Shown: one piece after another, positions 53,381 to 62,803 of the stretch | Layout: the number at the start of each line of letters is the position of its first letter | Numbering within the stretch: the stretch's first letter is position 1 | Assembly (NCBI GenBank): GCA_965197825.1 | Contig: CBDANW010000003.1 | Coordinates: 124,001-188,000, forward strand | DNA length: 64,000 bases | Direction of reading: 5' to 3' | DNA from: CBDANW01 sp965197825 | Lineage (GTDB): Bacteria; Acidobacteriota; Vicinamibacteria; Marinacidobacterales; DATDRI01 | Notes under the pieces: generated by a model | What the model saw: only the letters and a program-made list of their open reading frames with translations | Told to the model about the DNA's origin: nothing | The model's database searches: none | Translations under genes and position numbers: made by a program

Positions 53381-53698
53381 ATGTCCACAATGGCAAAGAC
53401 AACGCAGCCCCGGCGACCCCGCCGGGAGTTTGATGACGAGTTTAAGGCAGGCGCGGTCCGGCTGGTGCTTGATGAGGGCCAGAGCGTGGGTCGGGTGGCC
53501 CGGGAGCTTGACCTCACCGAATCGGCGTTTCGCAACTGGGTCCGTCAGGCCCGGGCCGATCGGACGAAGGGCCGGACGGGCTTGACGGGCGTGGAACGCG
53601 AGGAGCTTCGGCGGCTCCGCAAAGAGAATCGGCGGTTGCGGGTGGAGCGCGACGTTTTAAAAAAAGCCGCGGCCTTCTTCGCGAGGGAGAGCGAGTAA
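53381..53698 (+). CDS. IS3-family transposase OrfA
   Basis: 105 residues (ATG 53390 is an alternative start). The HTH_Tnp_1 region runs from RREFDDEFKAGAVRLVLDEG to TESAFRNWVRQAR, followed by a Leu/Arg coiled coil. The sequence TTTTAAAAAAAGCC near its end allows -1 slippage on A-AAA-AAA to fuse it with OrfB. Confidence 0.9.
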   Translation: MSTMAKTTQPRRPRREFDDEFKAGAVRLVLDEGQSVGRVARELDLTESAFRNWVRQARADRTKGRTGLTGVEREELRRLRKENRRLRVERDVLKKAAAFFARESE

Positions 53699-54561
53699 GA
53701 TTCGCGTTCATCCAGGCGGAGAAGGCCACCGTACCGGTCGCTCACCTGTGTCAGATTCTCAACGTCTCTCGGAGTGGCTTTTATGCCTGGGCACGTCGGC
53801 CGCCGTCGGCCCACGCGCGCCGGGACCGCCAGTTGCGCGTGTTGATTCGTGCCTCCCATGAGGCGAGTCGCCGCACCTATGGGAGTCCGCGGATTCATCA
53901 CGACCTGCACGAGCAGGGGTACCGAGTGAGTCGGAAGCGGGTGATTCGGTTGAAACAGGCAGAAGGCCTCATTGCTCGAGTACGCAAACGCTTCAAGCGC
54001 ACGACGGTAAGCGGTCATGGCCAGCCCGTCGCGGCCAATGTGCTCGGGCAAGACTTCGTCGCCGATGCGCCGAACCAACGGTGGGTCGGGGACACGACCG
54101 AGTTCGTGATCGGCAGCGGCGGGAAGCTTTATCTCGCGGCGCTCCTCGACCTCTACTCGCGATTCCTCGTTGGGTGGGCCGTAAGTGCTATTAACGACCG
54201 TCACCTGGTTATCAAGGCGTTGCGGATGGCACTGAAACGTCGCCAACCGGCCGCAGGGCTCTTGCATCACTCCGATCAGGGCAGTCCGTATGCCAGCAAA
54301 GACTACCAACGTCTCCTTGAGACGCATGGCATGACCGGGAGCATGAGCCGACGGGGCAACTGCTACGACAACGCCGTCATCGAGAGCTGGTTCTCCACAG
54401 TCAAGCACGAGCTTGGGGAGCATTTCCTAAGTTGCGGCGAGGCCAAGATGGCCCTCTTCGACTTCATCGAGGTATTCTACAACCAGAGACGACGACACTC
54501 GACCCTCGGCCAGGTCAGTCCGGCCGAGTTTGAACGACGGATGAGGACTTCGCCAGCTTAA
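53695..54561 (+). CDS. IS3-family transposase OrfB (no own start codon)
   Basis: About 288 codons in the -1 frame relative to orfA. The first codon at 53695 is GTA where related elements have GTG overlapping TGA; the first ATG is at 53833. Expression therefore probably depends on the orfA slippery site. The HTH_21 region (IRASHEASRRTYGSPRIHHD) and the DDE core (RWVGDTTEFV, HHSDQGSPYA, NAVIESWFSTVKHEL) are intact. Confidence 0.88.
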   Translation, partial: VRFAFIQAEKATVPVAHLCQILNVSRSGFYAWARRPPSAHARRDRQLRVLIRASHEASRRTYGSPRIHHDLHEQGYRVSRKRVIRLKQAEGLIARVRKRFKRTTVSGHGQPVAANVLGQDFVADAPNQRWVGDTTEFVIGSGGKLYLAALLDLYSRFLVGWAVSAINDRHLVIKALRMALKRRQPAAGLLHHSDQGSPYASKDYQRLLETHGMTGSMSRRGNCYDNAVIESWFSTVKHELGEHFLSCGEAKMALFDFIEVFYNQRRRHSTLGQVSPAEFERRMRTSPA

Positions 54562-54677
54562 CTAAACCGTCTACGAAACCGGATCAAGCCCACGGTCCTG
54601 AAACAAGGGCACCCAGTGGGCTACAATGTGTCCCTCGGTCACCTCGGTCACCTCGGTCAGCGGGTCAAGAAGAGTCC

Positions 54678-56171
54678 ATGACGAAAAAAACCGTTCGCGT
54701 ACGTATCGCGCCCTCGCCTACCGGCGATCCTCACGTGGGAACCGCCTATCAGGCTCTCTTCAACTACGTCTTCGCCAAGCAGCAGGGCGGTCAGTTCATC
54801 TTGCGAATCGAAGATACGGATCGGGTCCGCTCCACCAAGGAATCGGAGGAAGCGATCCTGGAGTCCTTGAAATGGCTCGGTCTTCCTTGGGATGAGGGCC
54901 CGGACGTGGGCGGATCCTATGGTCCCTATCGCCAGAGCGAGCGCACCGAGATCTATCGCGAGCGCGTGAACGGGTTGCTCGAGGCCGAGCACGCCTACCG
55001 CTGTTTTTGCACCAAGGAGCGCCTCGACCAAATGCGCGCCGACAATCGAGATAAGAAGCTCTTTCCCGGGTACGATCGTGCCTGCCGGAGCATCTCGTCT
55101 AAAGACTCGGCTCGTCGTGCGGAGGCGGGCGAGTCCTTCGCGGTGCGGATGAAAGTCCCGACGGAAGGCGAGTGCGTGATGCGGGACGTCCTGCGCGGGG
55201 AGATCCGGAAGGACTGGGCGACCGTGGACGACCAGGTGATTCTGAAGTCGGACGGCTTTCCGACATATCATCTGGCGAACGTCGTCGATGACCATCTCAT
55301 GTTGGTTTCGCATGTGATCCGGGGAGAGGAGTGGATCAACTCCCTCCCGAAGCATCTGAAGCTCTACGAGTACTTCGGTTGGGAGCCCCCGGTTTTTTGT
55401 CATCTGCCACTCCTGCGCAACGACGACAAGAACAAATCGAAGCTCTCCAAGCGCAAGAATCCGACGTCGCTCAACTACTACCGTCGAGCCGGGTTCCTGC
55501 CCGAGGCCCTGCGGAATTTCATGGGCCTGATGGGGTGGTGGCCTCCCGACGGTGAAGAAAAATTTACCATCGACAAGATGATCGAGAACTTCCAGCTGGA
55601 CAAGATTTCTTTAGGGGGGCCCGTTTTCGACGTTCAGAAACTGCGCTGGCTGAACGGACGCTATATCCGGGAAGATTACGACGCCCGGTCTCTATGCCGG
55701 GCGCTCGAGGGTTGGGGGCTGGGCGAGGGTATGCTCGAGCGCATCGTTCCGCTCGCTCAGCCGCGAATGGAAACGCTCTCCGATTGGGGCTATTTGACCG
55801 CGTTCTTCTTCTCGGACACCGTCCCGTACTCCGTCACGGATCTGAAGCTAAAAGGGAAGACCGCGGACGAGCTGAAGGTGGTTCTACAGACGGCGATCTG
55901 GAAACTGGAGTCGGAGACGAGCTTCACCGGCGAGTCGATCGAAAATATATTCCGAGGACTGGCCGAACGCTTCGATGTGTCTCTTCGGGATCTGTCGCGG
56001 CCATTCTACGTCGCGATAACAGGGGCCAAGGCCTCGACACCGCTATTTCAATCGATGGAGGTCTTGGGGCTGGATTTGGTGCGGATGCGGCTACGGCGCG
56101 CCATCGAATCGCTCGGCGGCATCTCTTCCAAGAAGATGAAGGCGCTCGAGAAGGAGTACGCGTCGACCTAA
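54678..56171 (+). CDS. gltX: Glutamyl-tRNA synthetase
   Basis: 497 residues. The class I signatures are IAPSPTGDPHVGTAYQALF (HIGH motif) near the N-terminus and DDKNKSKLSKRKN (KLSKR motif) at about 255. The anticodon-binding alpha-helical C-terminus is present, ending in SLGGISSKKMKALEKEY. It charges tRNA-Glu. A short triplicated CTCGGTCAC segment lies just upstream of the start (about 54633-54660). It converges with glnS, separated by 17 bp. Confidence 0.95.
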   Translation: MTKKTVRVRIAPSPTGDPHVGTAYQALFNYVFAKQQGGQFILRIEDTDRVRSTKESEEAILESLKWLGLPWDEGPDVGGSYGPYRQSERTEIYRERVNGLLEAEHAYRCFCTKERLDQMRADNRDKKLFPGYDRACRSISSKDSARRAEAGESFAVRMKVPTEGECVMRDVLRGEIRKDWATVDDQVILKSDGFPTYHLANVVDDHLMLVSHVIRGEEWINSLPKHLKLYEYFGWEPPVFCHLPLLRNDDKNKSKLSKRKNPTSLNYYRRAGFLPEALRNFMGLMGWWPPDGEEKFTIDKMIENFQLDKISLGGPVFDVQKLRWLNGRYIREDYDARSLCRALEGWGLGEGMLERIVPLAQPRMETLSDWGYLTAFFFSDTVPYSVTDLKLKGKTADELKVVLQTAIWKLESETSFTGESIENIFRGLAERFDVSLRDLSRPFYVAITGAKASTPLFQSMEVLGLDLVRMRLRRAIESLGGISSKKMKALEKEYAST

Positions 56172-56188
56172 ACGGCGATGCTATCAGT

Positions 56189-57943
56189 CTATTTCTTGGA
56201 TGTCTGAGCTTTTTCGATCTTCGCCCAGCTATCTCTCAATCCCACCGTGCGGTTGAAGACGAGCATCTTCTGGGACGAGTCGGGATCGACGCAGAAGTAA
56301 CCCTGCCGCTCGAACTGATAGCGTTCCCCGTGTGGGGCACCGGTCAGGCTGGGCTCGACCTGGCAACCGCGGAGCGTCTCCAGAGAGTTGGGGTTCAAAA
56401 AGGACTTGTTATCTCCTGCCTCCGGAACGTCTTCGGGATCTTCCTTGCTGAACAGGCGGTCGTAGAGTCGGACTTCGGCAGGAATCGTATGCGCGGCCGA
56501 CACCCAGTGGAGGGTTGCCTTTACCCTCCGTCCGTCCGGGGCCGAGCCACCCTTGGTAGCGGGGTCATACGTGCAGCGAAGCTCGAGGATCTCTCCGGTC
56601 TTCTCGTTCTTGATGACCCGACCACAAGTGATGAAGTACGCGTAGCGTAACCGCACTTCCCGACCGGGCGCTAAACGAAAGAACTTTTTCGGAGGATCCT
56701 CTCGGAAATCCTCCCGCTCGATGTAGAGCACACGCGAGAAGGGGACCTTACGTTTACCGGCTTCCGGATCTTCGGGGTTGTTCACGGCTTCCATTTCTTC
56801 GACCTGATCTTCCGGGTAGTTCTCGAGAACGACCCGCAGGGGACGGAGGACCGCCATCACTCGGGGCGCTCGCTTGTTGAGATCTTCGCGGACGGAGTGC
56901 TCGAGCAGCGCGACGTCGACGACGCTGTTCTTCTTCGCGACGCCGATGCGGTCGCAGAAGTCTCGGATGGACTCCGGCGTGTAGCCGCGCCTGCGCAACC
57001 CTCCAATGGTGGGTAGGCGAGGGTCATCCCACCCGGAAACGTAGCCTCCTTGAACCAGCTCCAAGAGCTTGCGCTTGCTCATCACCGTGTAGCTGAGGTT
57101 GAGTCGCGCGAACTCGATCTGCTGCGGGTGACATTCGACCCCGGTCGCATCCAACACCCAGTTATAGAGAGGGCGGTGATCCTCGAACTCCAGGGTGCAC
57201 AGCGAGTGGGTGATGTCTTCGATCGAGTCGGAGAGCGAGTGGGTAAAGTCGTACAACGGATAGATAGTCCACTTGTCTCTGGTACGGTGATGAGGTGCGC
57301 GACGGATTCGATAGAGCGTCGGATCGCGCATATTGATGTTACCGGACGCCATGTCGATCTTGGCGCGGAGGACATGTGCGCCATCTTCGAACCCTCCGGC
57401 CTTCATACGCTCGAACAGGTCCAGATTCTCTTCCACCGTGCGATCTCGATAAGGGCTCTCCTTGCCTGGCTCGGTCAGCGTCCCTCGATATTTCCGGATC
57501 TCGTCTGCCTTCAAGCTGTCGACGTAGGCCTTCCCGTCCTTGATGAGTCGCACGGCATACTCGTAGAGTTGGTAGAAATAGTCGGATGCGTAGTACTCTC
57601 GATCTCCCCAGTCGAAGCCCAGCCAGCGAACATCTTCTTTAATGGCGTCCACGTATTCGACGTCTTCCTTCGCTGGATTGGTGTCGTCGTACCGCAGATT
57701 GCACGCGCCGCCGTTCTCTATCGCGACGCCGAAATTCAGGCAGATGGACTTGGCGTGGCCGATGTGGAGGTAGCCGTTCGGTTCGGGAGGAAAGCGAGTC
57801 GTCACCCGACCGTCGTTCTTGTTGGTTTTGAGATCCTCGGCAATTCGGGCGCGGATGAAGTCCAGGGAGGGAGGGGTGGAAGACTTCTCCAGCGGTTCTT
57901 TTCCCGGCTTCACGCCCGCAGCGTCCGTCTTCGATTCTTTCAT
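56189..57943 (-). CDS. glnS: Glutaminyl-tRNA synthetase
   Basis: 584 residues from the ATG at 57943; a longer start at 57985 is possible. The HIGH motif is in RFPPEPNGYLHIGHAKSI, the KMSKS motif is YTVMSKRKLLELV, and the C-terminal anticodon-binding beta-barrels are present (RVLYIEREDFREDPPKKFF to FNRTVGLRDSW). It charges tRNA-Gln directly. Bacterial GlnRS genes are thought to have been acquired from eukaryotes. Direct charging here means the organism need not rely on transamidation for tRNA-Gln. Confidence 0.95.
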   Translation of the reverse strand: MKESKTDAAGVKPGKEPLEKSSTPPSLDFIRARIAEDLKTNKNDGRVTTRFPPEPNGYLHIGHAKSICLNFGVAIENGGACNLRYDDTNPAKEDVEYVDAIKEDVRWLGFDWGDREYYASDYFYQLYEYAVRLIKDGKAYVDSLKADEIRKYRGTLTEPGKESPYRDRTVEENLDLFERMKAGGFEDGAHVLRAKIDMASGNINMRDPTLYRIRRAPHHRTRDKWTIYPLYDFTHSLSDSIEDITHSLCTLEFEDHRPLYNWVLDATGVECHPQQIEFARLNLSYTVMSKRKLLELVQGGYVSGWDDPRLPTIGGLRRRGYTPESIRDFCDRIGVAKKNSVVDVALLEHSVREDLNKRAPRVMAVLRPLRVVLENYPEDQVEEMEAVNNPEDPEAGKRKVPFSRVLYIEREDFREDPPKKFFRLAPGREVRLRYAYFITCGRVIKNEKTGEILELRCTYDPATKGGSAPDGRRVKATLHWVSAAHTIPAEVRLYDRLFSKEDPEDVPEAGDNKSFLNPNSLETLRGCQVEPSLTGAPHGERYQFERQGYFCVDPDSSQKMLVFNRTVGLRDSWAKIEKAQTSKK

Positions 57944-58075
57944 CGTTCTCACTCGTATTCTATTGGGCTCCGATTCGGCTGCCAAGAGCGGCAGGGCGTG
58001 TCGGGATATAATACCCGTTCAGGGCCGCGAGGGAGGGAGCACCGGCGTGGACTCTATGAAAGGCTAAATTGAGAC

Positions 58076-60253
58076 ATGGAACTCACCCCAACTTGTCACC
58101 GGGGTCTGCGTGTCGGAATCCTCCTAGGGGCTTTCACGCTGCCGGTCGGCGGTGCCGCCGCCATTGGGCCGGCTCAAGGTGGCCCCGAACAAGACGTCGA
58201 GGAGCAGCCCGTCGAGCAGTCATCGGAGGAAACCGAGCCTCCCACGTTCGAAGAGCGGATTCACGTAGAGGGAGCTGTCGATGCGGTTCCCACGCTCGAG
58301 TCGACCTTCGCCAAGATCCCGATCCCCCTGCAGTCGACGCCCGCAAGTGTGTCCGTAGTACCCCGCTTCGTGATCGAAAGCCAGGATGCCAACATCCTTG
58401 GAGAGGCGCTCCAAAACGTGAGCGGCGTGAACGTCGGCACCGGTTTCGGGATCTTCGATTTCTTCGTCATTCGTGGTTTCGACTCTCTGGACACTAGCTT
58501 GGTCATGACCGACGGCGCCTTCGAGCCCGAGAGTACCTTCTATCAGCTCTACAACGTCGACCGAGTCGAGGTGTTGAAGGGCCCGGTAGCGTTTCTCTAC
58601 GGCGGCAATCCGCTTTCGGGAACGGTCAACCTGGTCCGTAAGGAGCCCAGATCTAGCAACCTTGCCGACCTCGGGTTCAGATTCGGATCGTTCGGGACCT
58701 ACCAGGGCACGGCCGATTTCAACGTGGCCCGCGAGGACGGACGCGCCGCCCTTCGTCTCAACGCGATCTACTCGACATCGGATTTCTATCGCGACGACAA
58801 GGCCAACGAGCTGTTCGCGGTGAATCCAGTCGTCGCGTTTCAGTTGAACGATCGAACCCCTCTCACTTTCAACTTCGAGTACGTCAACAACGAGTACAAG
58901 CCAGATTCTGGGCTACCCTTATTCAACAACGAGTTGCCCGATGTTCCTCGCACTCGTTCCTATCAGTCGCCCCTGGACATCTCCGAGCAGGAGATCTATC
59001 GGATGCGTGTGGACCTTTCGACCGAAATCAACTCCCGCGTGACATTGCGCGATAAGTTTTATTTCACCGATCTGGGTTGGCAGACCGATGGCACTCTGTT
59101 GGTTGGGGCGTTTCCCAACGCGATGGGGACGGTGGACGTGTTTCGCAATCTTACTCTGCTGGACGATCGACAGAAGATGCTGGGAAATCAGTTGGAGGGC
59201 CTGGTGCGTTTCGCGACCGGAAGCGTCGAGCACCAGGCACTGATCGGATTCGAAGCGAGCCAATTGACGGACGAGTTTACGCTCGACGTGGCGTTCTTGC
59301 CGCCCATCGGTCTCTTCGATCCAGCGGAGACGGCCACCGAGCCGCTTTTCCTTCTCCCCGGTCAATCGACTGCCGCCGACGTCCGTAGCATCATCTTCGC
59401 TCCCTATTTCATGGACCAGATCTCCTTCTCCGAGAAGGCGCAAGTCTTCTTGGGTGGTCGTTTGGATGTGCTCGACTACGAAGACTCGGCAACCGCGACC
59501 TCGCGGGACTCGACATCCTTCAGCCCGATGGTAGGCGGTGTGTACCATCTCGACCCGGGCCTCTCTCTCTACGCCAACTACGGTGAGGCGTTCGCTCCAC
59601 CTTCGAGCCGGGTCGTGGGTGAGCGGGAGCCTGAGGAGAGCTGGCAATTCGAAGTCGGGATGAAACAAAGGTTCGCCGGCGATCGTAACAGCGTTACTGT
59701 GGCCTTCTACAATCTGGAACGAGACAAGATCGCCATTCCCGACGCCACCGGCATCACGCAGCAAACCGGAAACCAGCGTTCCCGCGGAGTCGAAGTCGAG
59801 CTCGGGACGAAATGGACGGGCGCCGACGTGCCTTGGTTCTCCTTCGTTTCGTACGCATTCAACGACTCCGTCTTGACTCAATTTGCGGAGACCGTCTTCA
59901 CCGGATCGGTGCCTCCGTTCATCATCTTCGACCGTTCTGGAAACACGGCTCCGTTCGCGCCGCGGCATATCTTCAACCTGTGGACCATGGGCGAGCTTGA
60001 AAACGGGCTCGGTCTGGGAGGCGGCGCCCGCTACGTGAGTGGTCAGTTCATCGCTCCGGACAACGCGTTCCAGATAGACGGGTACTTCACGCTCGACGCA
60101 ACCGTCTCTTACCTGGTCAGCTCGTGGAAACTGAGCCTAAACTTCAAGAACCTTACCGACACGAGCTTCGAGACCCGCGGTTTCGGCAACTCCTCGGTGA
60201 TCCCCGCCGACCCCTTTGCGGTCTACGCGAGCATCCAGTTGCTCGTGCCGTGA
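58076..60253 (+). CDS. TonB-dependent siderophore-type outer membrane receptor
   Basis: 725 residues. A signal-like N-terminus is followed by a plug domain with LQSTPASVSVVPRFVIESQD, IFDFFVIRGFD, YNVDRVEVLKGPVAFLYGG and NPLSGTVNLVRKEPRS, the FhuA/FecA type. Barrel strands alternate hydrophobic residues to the end (YLVSSWKLSLNFKNLTDTSF and a terminal hydrophobic segment). Such receptors take up ferric siderophores or other metal chelates with TonB energy. No regulator or siderophore gene is adjacent. Confidence 0.9.
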   Translation: MELTPTCHRGLRVGILLGAFTLPVGGAAAIGPAQGGPEQDVEEQPVEQSSEETEPPTFEERIHVEGAVDAVPTLESTFAKIPIPLQSTPASVSVVPRFVIESQDANILGEALQNVSGVNVGTGFGIFDFFVIRGFDSLDTSLVMTDGAFEPESTFYQLYNVDRVEVLKGPVAFLYGGNPLSGTVNLVRKEPRSSNLADLGFRFGSFGTYQGTADFNVAREDGRAALRLNAIYSTSDFYRDDKANELFAVNPVVAFQLNDRTPLTFNFEYVNNEYKPDSGLPLFNNELPDVPRTRSYQSPLDISEQEIYRMRVDLSTEINSRVTLRDKFYFTDLGWQTDGTLLVGAFPNAMGTVDVFRNLTLLDDRQKMLGNQLEGLVRFATGSVEHQALIGFEASQLTDEFTLDVAFLPPIGLFDPAETATEPLFLLPGQSTAADVRSIIFAPYFMDQISFSEKAQVFLGGRLDVLDYEDSATATSRDSTSFSPMVGGVYHLDPGLSLYANYGEAFAPPSSRVVGEREPEESWQFEVGMKQRFAGDRNSVTVAFYNLERDKIAIPDATGITQQTGNQRSRGVEVELGTKWTGADVPWFSFVSYAFNDSVLTQFAETVFTGSVPPFIIFDRSGNTAPFAPRHIFNLWTMGELENGLGLGGGARYVSGQFIAPDNAFQIDGYFTLDATVSYLVSSWKLSLNFKNLTDTSFETRGFGNSSVIPADPFAVYASIQLLVP

Positions 60254-60344
60254 CCGTCTTTTCGCCGGAATGTATGCATTTGTCTAGAAGAAGACGTCCT
60301 GTGATTGCGCGGCTCCCGGAGGGCAAAGTAGGATTCGTGTCGAC

Positions 60345-61694
60345 ATGAAGATTCTTTACATCACGGCGGGTGCGGGCGGCATGTACTGCGGTAGCTGTGT
60401 GCGCGACAACGCTCTGGCGGCGGAGCTCATGTCCATGGGGCACGACGTCGTGCTACTGCCCGTCTACACGCCCACACTCACGGACGAGCCCAACGTCAGC
60501 ACGGACAAGGTATTGTTCGGCGGCGTGAGTGTCTATCTTCAGCAGTACTTGCCTTTCTTCCGGAAGACGCCGCGGTTGCTCGATCGTCTCTGGGATTCTT
60601 CTGCGGTCATCAAGGCGGCCACTCGGTTTTCGGTTTCGACCGATCCTCGCCTCCTGGGAGAGCTCACCCTCTCCATGCTCAAGGGAGAGCAGGGAGTCCA
60701 TCGCAAGGAGCTGCTGAAACTACTCAAGTGGCTCGAGAACCAACCGGTCCCGGATGTCATCAACCTCCCCAACTCCCTCCTGATCGGGCTGGCCGGTCCT
60801 TTGAAGCGCGCCGTCAATCGGCCGGTCTTCTGTACGCTACAGGGCGAAGATCTCTTCCTGGAAGGACTTAAAGAGCCCTATCGGAGCAAGGCGATGGCTC
60901 TTATTCGGGAAAAGGTGGGGGACGTGGACGGGTTCGTGGCGGTCAGCGATTACTATGCCGAGTTCATGTCGGACTATCTCGCGATTCCCGAGGACGCGAT
61001 ACACGTGGTTCCCTTGGGCATCAACCTGGAGGGCTATGAGCCGCGCCCGCAACCCCGCTCGGGGCCGTTCACAATTGGCTACTTCGCGAGAGTGACGCCG
61101 GAGAAGGGCTTGCGTAACCTCGTGGACGCCTACCGTCTTCTCCGTTCCGATAAGGGATCGGGCGAAGTTCGCCTGGAGGTCGCAGGCTATTTGGCCCCGG
61201 AGCACCGGAGCTATCTCCGCGGCATCGAGCAGCAGATGAAGGACTGGGGTTTCGAAGGCGAGTTCCAATACCGCGGTGTTCTAGATCGTCGCGGCAAGAT
61301 CGAGTTCCTGCAGAGTCTGGACGTGCTCTCCGTTCCCAGCGCCTACAAAGAGCCCAAAGGCATGTTTCTACTGGAGGCGATGGCCTGCGGCGTTCCGGTC
61401 GTGCAACCCCGCCACGGTGCCTTTCCGGAGATTCTCGAGAAGACGGGGGGAGGGATCCTGGTCGATCCAGAAGATGCTGCCGATCTCGCGGATGGGCTCC
61501 TCTCGATTTGGAAGGATCGAGAGCTTGCCGAGGATCTCGGCCGGGCAGGTCGCGAGGGAGTTAGTCAGCATTTCAGCGTGGCTCAGGAGTCTCACCGTAC
61601 GCTCGAGGTGTATGCCAATTATTCCGCAGAGGCGAAAACGGACTCAGTCATGTCGCGCGAAGCAGCCGTTCTCGATAGGAGTCGAACAAATTGA
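60345..61694 (+). CDS. GT4-family glycosyltransferase
   Basis: 449 residues. The N-terminal Rossmann domain starts ILYITAGAGGMYCGSCVRDN. The nucleotide-sugar domain has IGYFARVTPEKGLRNLVDAY, a VEVAGYLAPEH-like segment and the E-x7-E motif in YKEPKGMFLLEAMACGVPVV. It is a retaining GT-B enzyme that transfers a sugar, acceptor unknown. The stop overlaps the next start codon (TTGA), so it forms an operon with the LuxE-like ligase and the reductase. Confidence 0.9.
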   Translation: MKILYITAGAGGMYCGSCVRDNALAAELMSMGHDVVLLPVYTPTLTDEPNVSTDKVLFGGVSVYLQQYLPFFRKTPRLLDRLWDSSAVIKAATRFSVSTDPRLLGELTLSMLKGEQGVHRKELLKLLKWLENQPVPDVINLPNSLLIGLAGPLKRAVNRPVFCTLQGEDLFLEGLKEPYRSKAMALIREKVGDVDGFVAVSDYYAEFMSDYLAIPEDAIHVVPLGINLEGYEPRPQPRSGPFTIGYFARVTPEKGLRNLVDAYRLLRSDKGSGEVRLEVAGYLAPEHRSYLRGIEQQMKDWGFEGEFQYRGVLDRRGKIEFLQSLDVLSVPSAYKEPKGMFLLEAMACGVPVVQPRHGAFPEILEKTGGGILVDPEDAADLADGLLSIWKDRELAEDLGRAGREGVSQHFSVAQESHRTLEVYANYSAEAKTDSVMSREAAVLDRSRTN

Positions 61695-62791
61695 GTGAGG
61701 AACTCGCCATCGACAGCAAGGTGAAAGAAGCCCAGGAAACGCTCGATCGCCACGTCAGGGAGACCGTCCAGTGGCATTTCGACCCGGAAACGGGAGCGCC
61801 ATTTTGGCTAGAGTATGCAAAGAAGCTCGATTTCGATCCGCGGCAGGACGTGCAAGTCTTCGAGGATCTACGCAAGTTCCCGCTCTTCCAGGACGAGTGG
61901 CTTCGTGGGGGTCCGGTGCGCCGGTGGGTTCCGAAGGCCTATTCCGATCGCCCCATCTTCGTTTTCGAGACCGGCGGAACGACCGGCATCCCGAAGAGTC
62001 GAATCTCGATCGACGATTTCCGCATCGACTATGAGCTCTTCAGTGAAACGCTTCCCGAACAGTATTTCCCGAAAGGTGCCAACTGGCTGATGCTGGGGCC
62101 ATCCGGGCCGCGGCGGCTGCGACTCGCCGTCGAGCATCTCGCGCAGCATCGCGGTGGTATCTGCTTCTGCGTCGATCTCGATCCCCGATGGGTCATCAAG
62201 CTAATAGGCAAGGGTTGGACGGAGCAGCTGGAGGCTTACAAGAAGCACGTCATCGATCAGGCGATCACGACTCTGAGCGCCGGTCACGATATCGAGTGTT
62301 TGTTCACCACACCCAAGCTTCTTGAGTCGCTCGCTCTTGCCCTGGAGGATCAAGGGACGAGCATTCGGGAATCCGGTATTACCGGGATCTTCTCGGGCGG
62401 TACGGAGTTCACGCCGCAGTGGACCCGTTTCGCGGTGGAGGAGCTCTTGGACGGCGTCTACATCACGCCGACCTACGGCAACACCCTCATGGGACTGGCC
62501 GCTTCCCGCCCGGTCCGGGCCGAAGATGGCTACAAGATCGCCTACTACGCGCCACAGCCCCGAGCCGTCATCGAGGTCGTCGATCCGGACGAGCCCGAGC
62601 GAGTGGTGGGATACGGGGAGACGGGTCGAGTGAAGCTCACGACGTTGACGAAGGAGTTCTTCATGCCGGGCTTCCTGGAGCGCGACGAGGGGGAGCGCGA
62701 GGAGCCTTTCCAAGCCTACCCCTGGGACGGAATCAGTGGAGTGCGTCCCTTCCAGAAACTAGCCGCTACGACGACGGTCGGCGTCTACTGA
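61691..62791 (+). CDS. LuxE/PaaK-like acyl-adenylate ligase
   Basis: 366 residues from the TTG at 61691, which overlaps the previous stop. The adenylate-forming pattern is visible: FVFETGGTTGIPKSR (P-loop-like), a YGNTLMGLA segment after GIFSGGTEFTPQW, and GYGETGRVKLTTLTKEFFMP. Length is that of LuxE/phenylacetate-CoA-ligase-like proteins, shorter than full acyl-CoA synthetases. It would activate a carboxylic acid for the following reductase. Substrate unknown. Confidence 0.75.
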   Translation: MSEELAIDSKVKEAQETLDRHVRETVQWHFDPETGAPFWLEYAKKLDFDPRQDVQVFEDLRKFPLFQDEWLRGGPVRRWVPKAYSDRPIFVFETGGTTGIPKSRISIDDFRIDYELFSETLPEQYFPKGANWLMLGPSGPRRLRLAVEHLAQHRGGICFCVDLDPRWVIKLIGKGWTEQLEAYKKHVIDQAITTLSAGHDIECLFTTPKLLESLALALEDQGTSIRESGITGIFSGGTEFTPQWTRFAVEELLDGVYITPTYGNTLMGLAASRPVRAEDGYKIAYYAPQPRAVIEVVDPDEPERVVGYGETGRVKLTTLTKEFFMPGFLERDEGEREEPFQAYPWDGISGVRPFQKLAATTTVGVY

Positions 62792-62803
62792 GGTCCGCGT
62801 TGC

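Larger units (their letters stand above)
53336..54592 (+). mobile_element. IS3-family element with CGG target duplication
   Basis: The ends TGGGCTTGATCCAGTTTCGT (from 53336) and the reverse complement of the sequence ending at 54592 (TGGGCTTGATCCGGTTTCGT) match. The 3-bp direct repeat CGG flanks it (53333-53335 and 54593-54595). It carries orfA and orfB and inserted next to the cysteine desulfurase fragment. It belongs to another IS3 subgroup than the element at 17.1 kb. Confidence 0.9.
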
